Both the position numbers and the translations under genes were made by a program. From positions 13,047,668 through 13,111,667 of the forward strand of contig NC_061777.1 in NCBI RefSeq assembly GCF_022458985.1: 64,000 nt of DNA, written 5' to 3'. Source of the DNA: Mugil cephalus. Its lineage: Eukaryota > Chordata > Actinopteri > Mugiliformes > Mugilidae. Shown here piece after piece: positions 48,201-61,199 of this stretch (positions are counted from its first letter, which is position 1; the number at the start of each line of letters is the position of its first letter). Under the pieces are notes generated by a model that saw nothing but the letters and a program-made list of their open reading frames with translations, did no database searches and was not told the DNA's origin.

Positions 48201-49910
48201 GAGAGTGCAGTTATTTTCAGCCAAATGCGGTGTTCTGCTCTGATTTCGTTGATGCATTGTTCCTCGGTGTAAAGCCGAGATATTAGATCAAACATGTATA
48301 GAAAGCAGCGTTGCCCTCTTTAAACGAGAACGCCTCCCAGACCGTTAAATAAGCGGCTTCTCTGGTTTGAGACGTCAAACGAGAAATGTCTCCGGTGACG
48401 AGTTGCAGGGTAAAGCTCCCGATAGGTGGATGAGTAGGACCATGTGCTAAACACCGGGAGCCTCACCAATGCAGGCCTTTGTTTCCCGGATAAGTGACGC
48501 AGTGGGAATATTAGCGTGATTAGTCTGATTAGTCACGATGGCTGGGATCCAGCGGAAGGTCCAGTTGCAGGCATAGGTCAGAAATGAGTGAATATTGGGG
48601 TTACGCAATGCGGCGTAGTCACATTTAGACAGCCAAATGGAGGCTGTGCCAGGTGGCGGTGGCGGTGTTATCTTCCCTCACACATACTGTACAGTAGAGT
48701 ACAGTACAATCTCCTCAACAAGTGTGACTAACATCCTGTCCGCTGTGTTTTTTTACCGGACCTGTCTAAATACAAACCGTCTTCTCTTCCTATTATCTCG
48801 AGGTTTGAATCTATTACTGTTGACAGAATTGGTGCTTATCCAAGTTGGAATTAAAAGATATATTAAAAAAAAAAGATACTCTCCTGTGATTCAGCTGGTA
48901 ATTGTGTTAATTCATCACTCATCATTTTGACAGAAGCGTTCTTTCGAGTAGTGGAAGTCTCTCTTTCCTACTTGGCTCCTCTTCAGTTAATGTGTCACCT
49001 TAGCTGACACCAGCGATATTTAATTTAGATAAACTCCCACTACAGCACAGCACCGCGCTGCGCAGTCATGATCTTGTTTTGTACTTGCTCGGCTTTTTCG
49101 GAGGGCCGTCCCTCCCTCGGCGGCCGAGGCAGACTCCTGCAACTCACGCCACCCACACGTTGCGCATGTATAGCCCACACGTACCCCTATCTGCCCAGTG
49201 GTTTGAAAACAATGCTTTGTGTAATTCTAAGGCTGCTATTTGTGAAACCTCGATCATGCACAGTTATGTAATGCTCCCCACTCAGCTGTAATCCCTCTTA
49301 CGCTGAGTGAGCCCCCCCATGTGACGGCGCTGGAAGGTCGGGAGAGACAGGGTGGCCGCTTGGACCGGTCGCAAGGCACGGGCGCTCTCTCCGTAGACTG
49401 CCAGCCACCCCCCCCCCCCCTTTTCACGTGCTTCAGGAGAAGTGACCTGTGTATAAGAAGGGAAATTAATCCTGGGACGTGCCTGACTTGGACGCGCGAT
49501 GCTGGACGGAGGCTGAGCGCTGACTCGCGGAGCCGAGGCTCGGACCAGATGTACAGTAGCTACGCCGAGCACATGTCCTGAATGACACTCCGGCTCTTCT
49601 CGCCTCGTCATCTGCGTGTGAGAGGATGGGTCTTTGTCCTCGGTTGTCTGTGGGGGAATTTCACAGGTTTAGAGTTTTTAGTCTGTGCCGTTGTCACGCT
49701 GTTCTTTTAATCAGTGGTTTTTCCCACTTCCGAGTGACGGACGTCGACAGAGACGTGCTTTCAGTGTGCGGCGACTGACAGCTTGTTTGCATTTATTTTT
49801 AAATACCTTCGCCATTAACACACCTCATTTCCTGTTTTTGCTTTTCCCCGCAGGAATCATCAATGTGGACGTCCACGGGCGACTTGACGAATCGCACACA
49901 GGATCACCCG

Positions 49911-50032
49911 TAGTTTCTCCTTTCCCCTCTCCCCTTCCCTCCCCCTCTGTCCCTCCCTCCCCCTTTTCCCCTTGTCAATCTTCTCCCTGATCTCCCCGTC
50001 AACCCCCCCCCCCACCACCACCCCCCTCCGAG
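49911..50032 (+). other. pitpnm2: Long AG-free pyrimidine tract before the PITPNM2 start codon
   Basis: From about 49913 to 50030 the plus strand is nearly all C and T with no AG dinucleotide until the GAG at 50030-50032. This looks like an AG-exclusion zone feeding an acceptor at 50032, seven bases before the ATG. Alternatively the exon starts at 49854 after a ccccgcag acceptor and this tract lies in the 5' UTR. Confidence 0.5.
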
Positions 50033-50039
50033 ATTCATC

Positions 50040-53000
50040 ATGCTTATCAAGGAGTACCGCATCCCCATGCCCATGAGTGTGGAGGAGTACCGCATCGCCC
50101 AGCTCTATATGATCCAGGTGAGCGCCACGTTCGCCCGCCAAATTCTCACCCACACACATCTGGCCAAACGTGACGGAGAAGCCGGGGACAAAAATACGCA
50201 GCCAGAGAATAGACACGTTAACAACAGGAACTTTCCAAGAGCGTGATTACATCATGACCAATTATGAAATGATTGGTCACACGGCGCGTGACACCGATTA
50301 AGTAACGGAATAAAGAGAGCCTGTGTGCTGATAGATTACCCAATTGAAACTCTGAGGAACCAGTTGCACGTTTCTCCACAGCGAGGATGGGGTCAACCTG
50401 ATCTCTCTGCGTAAACTCTGTCCACACACACCGCTGCGACAGAGATGGACACACTGCCTCGTATGTGTTGGACAGTTTTATTCGCCAAAGCAGACTCTTT
50501 GCTGCAGGTCGAGGGTCTGCGTAAGAGCTTTACGGGTTTGAGAAGGAAAATCCTATTTGTACAGCTTTAGTTGTGCAGTGAGTCAAAATATTTTCTCTTT
50601 ATATGGTGTGTGCACAAGGATTTATTTAATCCAGTGGTACTGATAGATGCAGGGAGAGCAATCACTCCGTGACTCAATTGTCAATATTTATTTGTACTTG
50701 TTATTATTTCAACATTCTGTTACACCACTTCGGGTAAATTGTTTGAGATAAAATACCAATCTAAAACTCTACAACTAAAACTTTAGAAGTGTCACACGTA
50801 TTTGAGCTGCACGGTTATGTAACGTGTATTATAAGTGGCAGCTTTACTGTTTACTGTCGTTGAAGGTTCGCATAGTTGGCTGTGTTCATTGTTTATTTGG
50901 TGATCTAAGTTGTAGTGGAAACGCCGGCAGAAGAGTTTATTTTTCTTATCAGGCAATCAGACCCGGGAAAAAGGAGATTTGTGGGGCATTTCAAGTGAAA
51001 TAAGCAGCAAATTGTGGTAAATGTGCCGTGACTGAAGTTGCAGTTAGACGGTCATACAGGGGAAACACAAGAACATGTTAGCGGAGCTGTTTTCCCGCAT
51101 TCCTCACGAGGAACGGCTGCCTTGGATAAGATGGATAACATAAACATTTATGTATGTTGATTGGAAAAAGAACTGAATGGTTATGTAGTGAAGCATCAAA
51201 CACAGAAGTGTTTCTCTTATTTAGTCCGGATCAGTGACTAAAATGGGCGTGCCAAAATAATAGAAACACTTTACAAAACAGGAGCTTGTAGTGACATTAT
51301 ATAGTTGCAAATTAAACTTTTTGTCCCAGCGGCAGAAACTGATAAACTATCAGTCTCAGAGAATATCAGACTTGCCCTTTGCCAGACTTGTTCGTTGATC
51401 TTTTACTGTTCTTCACACCCTCCCTAATGTGTACCAAACACACAGGTAATCCAGCTGAGCTGCAGAAGTTTGAGAATGTGACTCAGCGGACGTGCCCCAG
51501 AGCAAGCACATGTTTCGAAGCGGCCCAGACTAGTCACTGCGCCACACTTCTCCACACTCGATCATTTCTTTTGGCACCTTTGTTGAATCGGACACTGTGC
51601 CGTGCAGAGTTCTGTGACAAGCTTAACTAGATTATAACACGTGTGCAAATAGGTTTACCAGAAGCCTTGGCCTTACGACGGGGGGTTGGTGGTTCATGTG
51701 TGCTCCCTGAAGCAGGTAAAACAGGAAAAGAAATTCATACATCACTGACCCATAGTTACCTTTCTCCTGACCTCACCCTCTCTACACGGCCTCATCGCCG
51801 TCACTGTGGCAACCGTGACATCAGCAGAATGCCAGTGGTCAGGTTTTGTTCACGAGAGTGGATGAAAAAAGAGAGAAAATGGTGGATTAAAAAGAGAGGC
51901 TGCGAAGGAGGGACGGGAAGAAATGAGAGAGGGGGTGGAAGGAAAGAGTGTGGCTACCCTTCGCTTCATTGCTGTATGTTACCAGGGCAACTGCTGCACG
52001 TAGGCCTGCTTGCCTGCGATCTATCCCCGGTGTAAGCCAGGGCCTTAGCAGAGCGTGGCCATATCTGCACCTCAACAGCCACTGCCCCACCCCATCTCTC
52101 CTCTCAATTACCCTGCCTTTGCCTTTATGCCGCTCTCTTATTATCTAATATCTAATTGTAAACTCATTATCCCGAGTGCAGGGTTTGCAGAAATGCACGA
52201 AGAAAATGCAAAATACGTGAAATTAAATACGTGTCGCATTCATTCATGCAGATCCGTCACGTCGGACAAAGCGACCGGTTTGTTGAATTAACTTGAAAGC
52301 AGCATCTACAGGAAACATGGTTTGCTAAATTAGCCACCAGAGGGGGAAAAAAAAACAACCAGGATGTGACTCTCATCCTGTCAGAGCATTCGGATCTAAA
52401 TACAGCGGGCTTTCAAAAAGATGGCTTTTATTTCGCAGTGCCAGTTTAAAAAAATACATCGGCGATTGAGAGAGAGAGGGAAAGAAAGTGAGAGTACAAT
52501 GTGGCGCAAGTTTTATGGCAGGACTTAAACTAAACAGGAACTTTGTTTTGTGTGCTCATCTTCGCTTTTAAAGGCGGTCGACACACCTCGCACCTTATGT
52601 TCACTCCCAGGCACGGCCTCCTCACTTTCACCTTACGCGAGTGAGCTAAACACGCTTCTTCGAGGATGTTATCTAGTCCCTCACTTCCCACTAAAGAAAC
52701 AGCTAAGCCTTTTTCCTGGTGAACTGGAGAGACTCACCCAACGCAGAGACACTGCTTTTGACAGGCCGCAGTCAGCTGTCTGGAACAAAATTAAAGTGAT
52801 AGTCCAAACATAATAAAAAAAAATATAATAACTCTTCCTTCCTTGACTGCTGTCTTAGCATCCAGATTTACAAGATGCTGCCAAAGGCACACGAATGGAA
52901 AAGCCGTTCGTCTGCGTCCGTGTACTCTAAATCTGCGTATTTGCATAGCTGCGTAAATTTTTACAAGGGTTGTGTGCTCATAGGACACAGTAAACCTGAC

Positions 53001-56000
53001 ATTTACCTCGACTACAACATGTTCCATTGCTGATTTCCTGTCTCGTGTACTGGCTGTGTGTACAGCCAGTTCTGACGGCGCTGCAGTGTCTGTGCTGTGT
53101 CTTCGGAGCCGTGTCTGGGCTGTTGAGAGCAGGGCGGGTGGCTAATGAATGACCTGTCAGAGGTAATGAGGTCCGGAGTGCTGGATGCCTCATGGCTTCC
53201 TCCTTCCTGCTCCACTGATTCACTGGCTTGTTTGCATCACCTCTCCTCTCTGGACTGGCAGGAGAAGTATGTATGTCTTATCTTTTAGCAAACTTTGAGC
53301 TGTATGTGGAAAGACCGGACCAATGCTGATAAAAAGACACAGAAAATGTGAAACATGGGTAATCTCTGGTGGCTATCGTCCTTGCTTCTTGTGTGTTTTT
53401 GAGATTGTCAGCACTTGGACTATGCTCTGCTGGTTAGGTTTCCTGTTTTCCTCACATCAACAATTACAGATCTTCCTCTGTGCGCGCCCGACTTTCCTGT
53501 CTTTGGGACCTTGAAACACCTAGCTGTGTCTCAGTGCAGCTGCATGCTAAGGTCCCACTCAACCTTTTGTCCTGTGTGGATCAGGAATGTAAATATTGGA
53601 AGGCGTGGCTCCATGGGCTGGTTTTTTGGACTTTCCGATTTGCAATTCAGAGTTGACAAAGCTCCGGGAAGCTGTTGTTTTTGGCGTGTGCGTCGTCTCG
53701 TGTTGTCTGTGTACTCACTGTAACAACTCACTTGTATGTGTAGAAACCGCCCATCAATTCATCTGTTTCAGACTGAAACTAAAATAGTTTAGTTTCAAAC
53801 TTGCCGCCCTCCCTCACGCTGCTCTGCGAAGATGCAAACACGTGATCCCAACGCCTTCATTCATTCTTCTCCTTACAGAAAAAGAGCAGAGAAGAGAGCT
53901 GCGGTGAAGGTAGTGGGGTGGAGATTCTGGAGAATAAGCCCTACACAGATGGACCAGGTGGGGCAGGCCAGTACACCCACAAGGTCTACCACATCGGCAT
54001 GCACATTCCCAGCTGGTTCCGCTCCATCTTGCCCAAAGCGGCACTGAGGGTTGAGGAGGAGTCCTGGAACGCCTACCCTTACACCCGCACCAGGTGAGGT
54101 TTGGTTCTGCAAGACAGAACCAGTGCAGAACCGGATGGGGAGTTTGTTATGTCGTTACAATATAGTAATGCGCGGCGTGCATGTGTGCCGAACCGCTTCA
54201 GCTTTTTAATTAGTTTAAGATGACAATTGAAACCATGTTTACGTAAGTGTAACACTTAAAATGCCCCGAATGGTTATTCTGATGATTATAAGTCTGAAGC
54301 TGTCTGTCAATAAAAGCTTGGACTGAATAAAGGCCTCACAGCAAGTTGTCAGAACAGTGGACCATCAGGTTGGCGCGTGGCCAGCAGCGCTTTCAGCCTG
54401 CGAGACGTTGATGGCCCTTCATTGTCGGGGTGTCAGTCTGTTTGTCTGTGACGGGCCCTGACGATCACAGAGATGTGAAGGTGCTGAAAAGAGATGTGAC
54501 CTTGACTGTACCGTCAGGTTAATGATAGACTCCAAGGGGCGTGACACGTCTTATTCAACCAGTGACAGCAACAGATACCTCGCATGTCTCCTGTCCTCAG
54601 CCGTGAGAAGGATGTCGTCGCCCCATAATAAAACTGCTAATTCACTCTTCTGTTCCGTTAATTGTCGTTGCCTCGTCTCCCTCAGATACACCTGCCCCTT
54701 TGTTGAGAAGTTCTCCATTGACATTGAGACCTACTACAAACCTGACACCGGCAACCAAGCAGATGTCTTCAACATGTCTGCAGTAGAGAAGAGACAGAGG
54801 ACTATTGGTGAGTCCTGAACCATTATGAGACCTAAACTCACACAATAAAACGTGTGTATAGGTCCAAGCATCGGTTTGCTAATTAGCGAGCTCCGTGTGC
54901 GCACTCTGCCATAAACCTACACTCTGCAAGTGTATATTTAACGTGACAGGTTTAGTCTAGAGGATATGCTTCCCTGTTATTTAAACAAAAGCAGTGGACG
55001 AGGCCCACTTGTGGCAGTTTCATGGTACAGCGTCTGTTTTTTCTTTTTTTTTATGTGCTTGAGAGCATGTTTGCCCATTGAATGTGACACTGCTCAGACA
55101 ATAATGGTTTCGGGGTATACAGTGACCCAGTTACAACATTGTTTTTAATGACTGTAATCAATCACTCAGTCCTGTGTACCTGATTGAGTCAGGCAGCCTG
55201 AAGTTCAGTTACAAAAGGAATTTCAAGCTGTTGAACACAAGCCCATGCAAGTTCCACTACTCCACCCCCTTAAGCACACACAACGACATGTTAATAAAAG
55301 CATAGTCACGTCATTCTCGTAACTCCTGCCTATGTGAGTCTTTCTGAATGTGAACTGTCTGTTGCAGACCCAATCGACATAGTGACAGATCCCATCCCGC
55401 CTCATGAGTACAAGGCAGAGGAAGACCCCAGGCTTTACCAGTCGGCCAAGACCCAGAGGGGTCCCTTGCAGGATGACTGGATAGAGGACTATAACAATAA
55501 CCCAGGGAAGACCCCCATCATGTGTGCCTACAAACTCTGCAAGGTGGAGTTTCGCTACTGGGGCATGCAGTCTAAGATCGAACGCTTCATTCATGACGTG
55601 GGTGAGTAAACAGTCACAGAAGTGTCTCATTTAATATGGTAGTTTTAGGGTTATTGCCTCTGCCGACCACATATTTAGATTTTATAAGTGTTATCTAGTT
55701 TGCATTTAAGTTTACAATCCCTTTTTACTCACCAGGACTCCGAAAGGTGATGGTGCGCGCCCACAGGCAGGCCTGGTGCTGGCAGGATGAGTGGTACGGT
55801 TTGACCATGGAGGACATCAGGCAGCTGGAGCTGGAAACCCAGCTGGCCCTGGCCAGAAAGATGGCCCAGTTCAGTCAGGCGGAGGAGGCCACCGAGGTCA
55901 ACGGTGGCGCCCCGTCTCCAGACAAAGACCAAGAAGCTAAAGAGGCAATCCACTCCATTGAAGCCGAGGAGGTGGTAGCCAGCTCAGGAGGGGAGACCCT

Positions 56001-59000
56001 CCAGCCACGTGGTGTGCTCACCAAGCAGTGGTCCACCTCCTCCCGCTCTTCCCGCTCTTCCAAGAGAGGAGGTGAGAAGCACGCCTTCTCCACCTGTTCA
56101 CCTGTGTCGCCTCTGTGCATGACAGTGTGTGAAACTGCCGCTGATGTGAAAGGTACCACGGGGAAACTGCTGTACAGTATATTTGTCGTGTATTCACATA
56201 GCACAGCACATACTTATTCCCTCACACGTTATCACATCTATATTTGCGCCTCATTTATTCCGTCTGTTGCCCGACTCTTTCCTGCCTTAAAGATAAAGAT
56301 ATACTATCATCAAAGTCAAACTGACCCGTAAGTAAACACAGCCAGTTGTGATACTTGAGACCTGCTCACACTGGAATCTAGTATGTGAAGAATTCAACAA
56401 GGTCAAGCTTCAAGCTGGTGCAAAGCCAAAGAAACACTTTGCCTTTTCATTAGTATATAGATAGATATAAAGTCTGAAAGGGAGTCCTTGGCCGTCTGTT
56501 TTTACTTTTCTATAAGAATGGAAGCTGCGGTTGAATTCATTTGGTTGTAGCTGCACAATAAGTGAAGTAATTTAGTTTCAGCTGTACACAGAGAACTAGA
56601 GCTGTGTATTTCTGCTGGTTTCCTTGATTGATTTGATTCTGAGATCCCCATTTGACTGTAAATGATCTTTTTTACAAAATATTTAAACTCTAGTTGACAT
56701 ATCTGGCTTTTTTGTGCAGCTCGTCTCTGTCGTCTTACTTTCAAAATCCGAGTCTTTCAGGCCTGACTCCGCTCTCAGCGTCTCCCTCACACGTGGACGG
56801 ATATCGAGCCTTTTCGTGCAGAAACCAGTCTCAGAAGACCTCAGCTACATTTCTAACAAGAAAATGCAAGAAATGGATTTCATGAATCGATATCCAGGCC
56901 TTTGAAATCAACATTTATGTGAATCAGAAAATCAATTTTTTAAAACCCGCTGAACATTACCCGCAAGGTGAATTAATCAGAGTCTGCAGAAAGGCTGTGA
57001 TCTCGAGTTGTTGAACTGGTGTTAATAAAGTCAAACGCACCGGGGGCAGCTTTTTTTAGTGTGCAGACTCTTTAGCTCACGTTCAAACCGCACGTTAAAA
57101 CGTAGCCGTGGGAAGCTGCACCTCTTCTTTAAGGCTTGTTGCTTGTTGTAGCCTCCACATGGACCCTGAATCTCGTCCGACATACCTTGTCTCACCCTTG
57201 TAACTCCCCCCCCTGCGGTTCTCTCCTGGGTTATTTTTAGCAGCAGAACTGACATCACAGTCAAGAGGAGGCCGACACTCCTCACAATGACCCTCCTCTA
57301 CACCGCGGCTGTTTCCTTCTGTGCGCTGACAGCTACAGCTGTGCCCCTCTCTCACCAGCCTCCCCCTCGCAGCGATGCCCCCCACACCCTCCACCCCCAC
57401 ACTCCTCCTCTTCTGCGCTAATGATATATGAGGCATGGAGTGAAGACATGTGATAGACAACGCCTGTTTTTAGTATTGACATTTTCCCCCGCCTTTAGCT
57501 CTTCTGTGTTGTGCCGGGCCTCACTTTTCGCACACCACCCCTGACCACCAAGCAGTCCATCTGTGATGAAGCAATGCACCACTGAGACTGTTGCATGTTT
57601 ATGTAACACTGTGTTTTTGTGTGTGTTGTGCAATATTTCTTTGTTGTAGTGTGTGTGAAAGAGGCGCAGAGAGAGGCTAAGACACATGTCCCAGAATAAC
57701 AGTGAATTTTTTGCCCTTTTTTCTTTTCTTTTCTATTTTTTTTTTTTTCAGTGAGCCCGTCACGTCACAGCATCTCGGAGTGGAGGATGCAGAGCATAGC
57801 GCGAGACTCGGACGACAGCTCAGATGAGGAGTTCTTCGACGCTCATGGTAACCGCCGCTTTGATTTTGAGTTAAAGGCCGAGGTCGGACCGGATGTTTGT
57901 CGTTTGTGCTCATTTTTCCCCGACAGCCTGCTTGCCCCCTTTTGTTCAACTGCTCTGCGTGCATCTCTTTAACTACAGATCAGTTCTTAAGCTTCCCAGA
58001 TACCCAGCATGCTTTGGGGCTGCAGTTGAAATAAGTGTCGCGCGACACCCGCGCTCCCCTGCAGGATGAGTTTGGCCGAGGACGCGGGCCAGGTGTCTCA
58101 TCAAGGCGTCAAGTTCAGAAATCACATGCCCATCACGTCCTCACTCGCCGTGTTCCAGCATAATCATTAAAAAACAAACACACAAAATCCTTTACAACTC
58201 ATGATACGTCTGTGCAATAAATGGACGTTGGCCCGTAGTTGTGTGGTAAACTTGTACTTGATGATGCATCAAGAATAAACCTGTGTACCAATGCTGTATG
58301 AGACTGGTACTGAAGTGCACCGACATAAGTTGCGCTGCAGTTTTCACCTTTGCATGTATAAATTATTTCATTTTATTGAATCACTGCACTGTCATAAATG
58401 AGTGTATATAACCTCCTGCGTCTGCAACAGCTGATGCTGTGATAACTGTTGTTCTGCTCCAGCGCCGACCTCAGTTTCGTGCAGTTTACAAATATTTCTA
58501 CACGGCTGAGACGACATCTTGACGTGATCAGTCAGACGTGATCAGATCTATCACGTGAACCTAAACACGCGAACGCAAGTGTGATGCCTGAATAAATCAC
58601 ATGACGGAGGCACTCAAATTAAATATGGAGACAGACGGGCTTGGCTCGGATTGCCTCCGATATTAGATTTCTCTCCTTAAGTTTGTGTGTGATCATGTTC
58701 CTCTTGGGGTAATCATCAAAAAAAACCCAATAAGCATATCCCAAGTTTATTTTTAACTGCCATGTTCCCTCTCCACTATTTTGTGTGTGCATATTAATAA
58801 AGGAAAGTTTTAAGAGGCGATCTCCCCATAAATATGACATTCAGTGTGTCTGATGTAGCGTTACTCATTAGTTATAGAAAGATGATAAACTACTTAACTT
58901 ATCTTACATGGCTGTCATGGATTTCTAGCTCACGACTTTCACATTAAGCTGGAATAAAATGTTATTTTAACGATGTCGAGGCAACTGATGAAATTACTAT

Positions 59001-59820
59001 GAAGTTTAAAAAGTCGCCTGACGCCGAGCTACTTACAGGACGTATTCTATCTTAGAAATTAAATTAATGACAGAAGGCTGTTTGATTGTTAAAAACAGCC
59101 TGCGGTGAATCAGGCCGCCACCTGTCAGATTTCGAAGCACGTCTTTATAAAATAAAACCATTTCCACTCGGTCTCCAACGTTTGTGTTGTTTCTTTGCAG
59201 CAGTGTAAACAGTGTGGGTGTGAATGGAGTGGCAAGATTTATAAATTACATTTTAAATTGTCCATTTGCAAGCACAGACTAAAGTGAGCAGAAGGTAACG
59301 CTGGCAGTAAAAACAAAACTGTCTCAGGAAAGAAATGATGAGATAAAAATATTTAGCTTTGGGTTTTCTTTTTAGATATGCATATTTATATGAATCAAAA
59401 TATGCGTAATTGTTTTTAATCACGGTGAAAGCACACGGCCTCCAGTACACAAAAAAAAATACACTTGATGGCCACAATGTTTAATAAGGCTTTACATGAA
59501 GTAGTAATAAATGACCTATCTTGGCAATATCTCGTGGTAACCCTAACAAGCTTTTCTTATGATTACCTCAATGTTTCTTTCTACAAATGCCGATTTTTTT
59601 TAACCGCTGAATGGCAAATGTGCTGTAACTGATGAGGACGTGTCGCGTGTTTCCCTTGCAGAGGACCTGTCAGATGGTGAGGAGGTGTTCCCGAAGGAAA
59701 TCACCAAGTGGAATTCAAACGACCTCATGGACAAGATTGAAGCTGGCGACACGGAGGAAACCCCTGGTATGACGTGGTGACTTTGTCCTGGCACTACGAT
59801 ATAGACGGCATGTGTGTTAA

Positions 59821-59902
<82 letters not shown>

Positions 59903-61152
59903 GAGCTGTTCAAGGAAATGACTGTGGATTATGACAGCGCAGCCATAGAGGAAAGACTAGATGAGGTATGTGTGTCCAACACTGAGCGTGTACGTACCAA
60001 ACACGGTTCTGACATCCTGTTCTCATGCAGCTCCATGTCTGAATTGATTATTCCATCATAACAGCCATGTGCAAAGCATTAAAACATTTCCCTTCAGCAT
60101 CCAAAGCGTGAAACTTGATATAATTTAAGTCTCGTTATGAACGACCGGATGACAGGCTTTAATGTTTGGAGGATAAGAGACGGGCTGTTTGTCCCTGAGC
60201 CTCTCTGTCCTCTTGTGTTCAGATGCGTGGCTCTCTTAGCGGCCAACCCGATAGCTCTCCCATTCCCACCATCATGGTAACAAGGCACCAGTCAGTAAGT
60301 AAACATTTTGGCCCCAGTGCACTGTGGGGTACCGTAGTTACCCAAAGACCCCAGATCTGCCCGGACAAACCCAGTACTTACCGCCCCCTGCCCCATTTCC
60401 TTGCCCAAATCCGTGTGTACTCCTCACCCTCTGTTCGACTCCCTTGTACTTAGCAGCCGACGTTGAGTGTACATGTATTGCGTCTGAGGAAATGTGAAGT
60501 TTTGGATCAGACCAAACTACACATTGTACTGTGCTATTTAATGTGACTTGTCCTCCAGAAGCATGGTTGTTGTTTGCTGTTAGCCCAACGGTTGTCCAGG
60601 TGGAGGCTGGCTCTGCTCTGTTTCCCTTCATGGTCCCTCTTCCCTCTGTGGTTGTGAAAAGAAGTTTGCTGTGTGGTCCGTGTTTGACAAGATGGACACA
60701 AATAATCATAAACCATAAAGTACAAATCTGATAACAGCGGTTTCATGCCCAGTCCCAGAGGAATTATTCTTTTATCTGTGATTTTCCTTTGTCACATTTC
60801 CATTCTGTGGCCATGCTCATCAAGTAAACAAGTAATTAACTGCACACTCTCCGAGGGCAACGTTCCCACCCGTCACCTTTCTTTCAATTTGCTGTTCTCA
60901 GGAGAACGCCACCCAGCAGTGTCTGCAGCCTTCCAAGATCCATGTGCTGATATTGGTCCTGCATGGAGGGAACATCCTGGACACAGGTGGAGGAGACCAG
61001 AACAGCAAGCAGGCTGACGTCAACACCATTAGCACGGCTTTCGACACAGTCATGCGCGTTCACTACCCCGCTGCGCTAGGACGCATCGCCATCCGCCTGG
61101 TGCCCTGCCCTGCCATCTGTGCTGAGGCATTCTCTCTAGTGTCCAAGTAAGA

Positions 61153-61199
<47 letters not shown>

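Larger units (their letters stand above)
34958..50032 (+). other. pitpnm2: Large 5' intron of PITPNM2
   Basis: About 15 kb without any recognisable coding exon on either strand. It contains simple repeats, a short interstitial telomere-like array, one terminal-inverted-repeat element (44736-45277), three TAATTTGCAT octamer-like sites and a 188-codon open frame (46710-47276) that has no family resemblance. Confidence 0.5.

Noticed and set aside
49079-49581. Short overlapping frames near 49.1-49.6 kb
   Set aside because: Locally GC-rich sequence without splice sites or recognisable protein; possibly an alternative promoter, but not supportable as coding.
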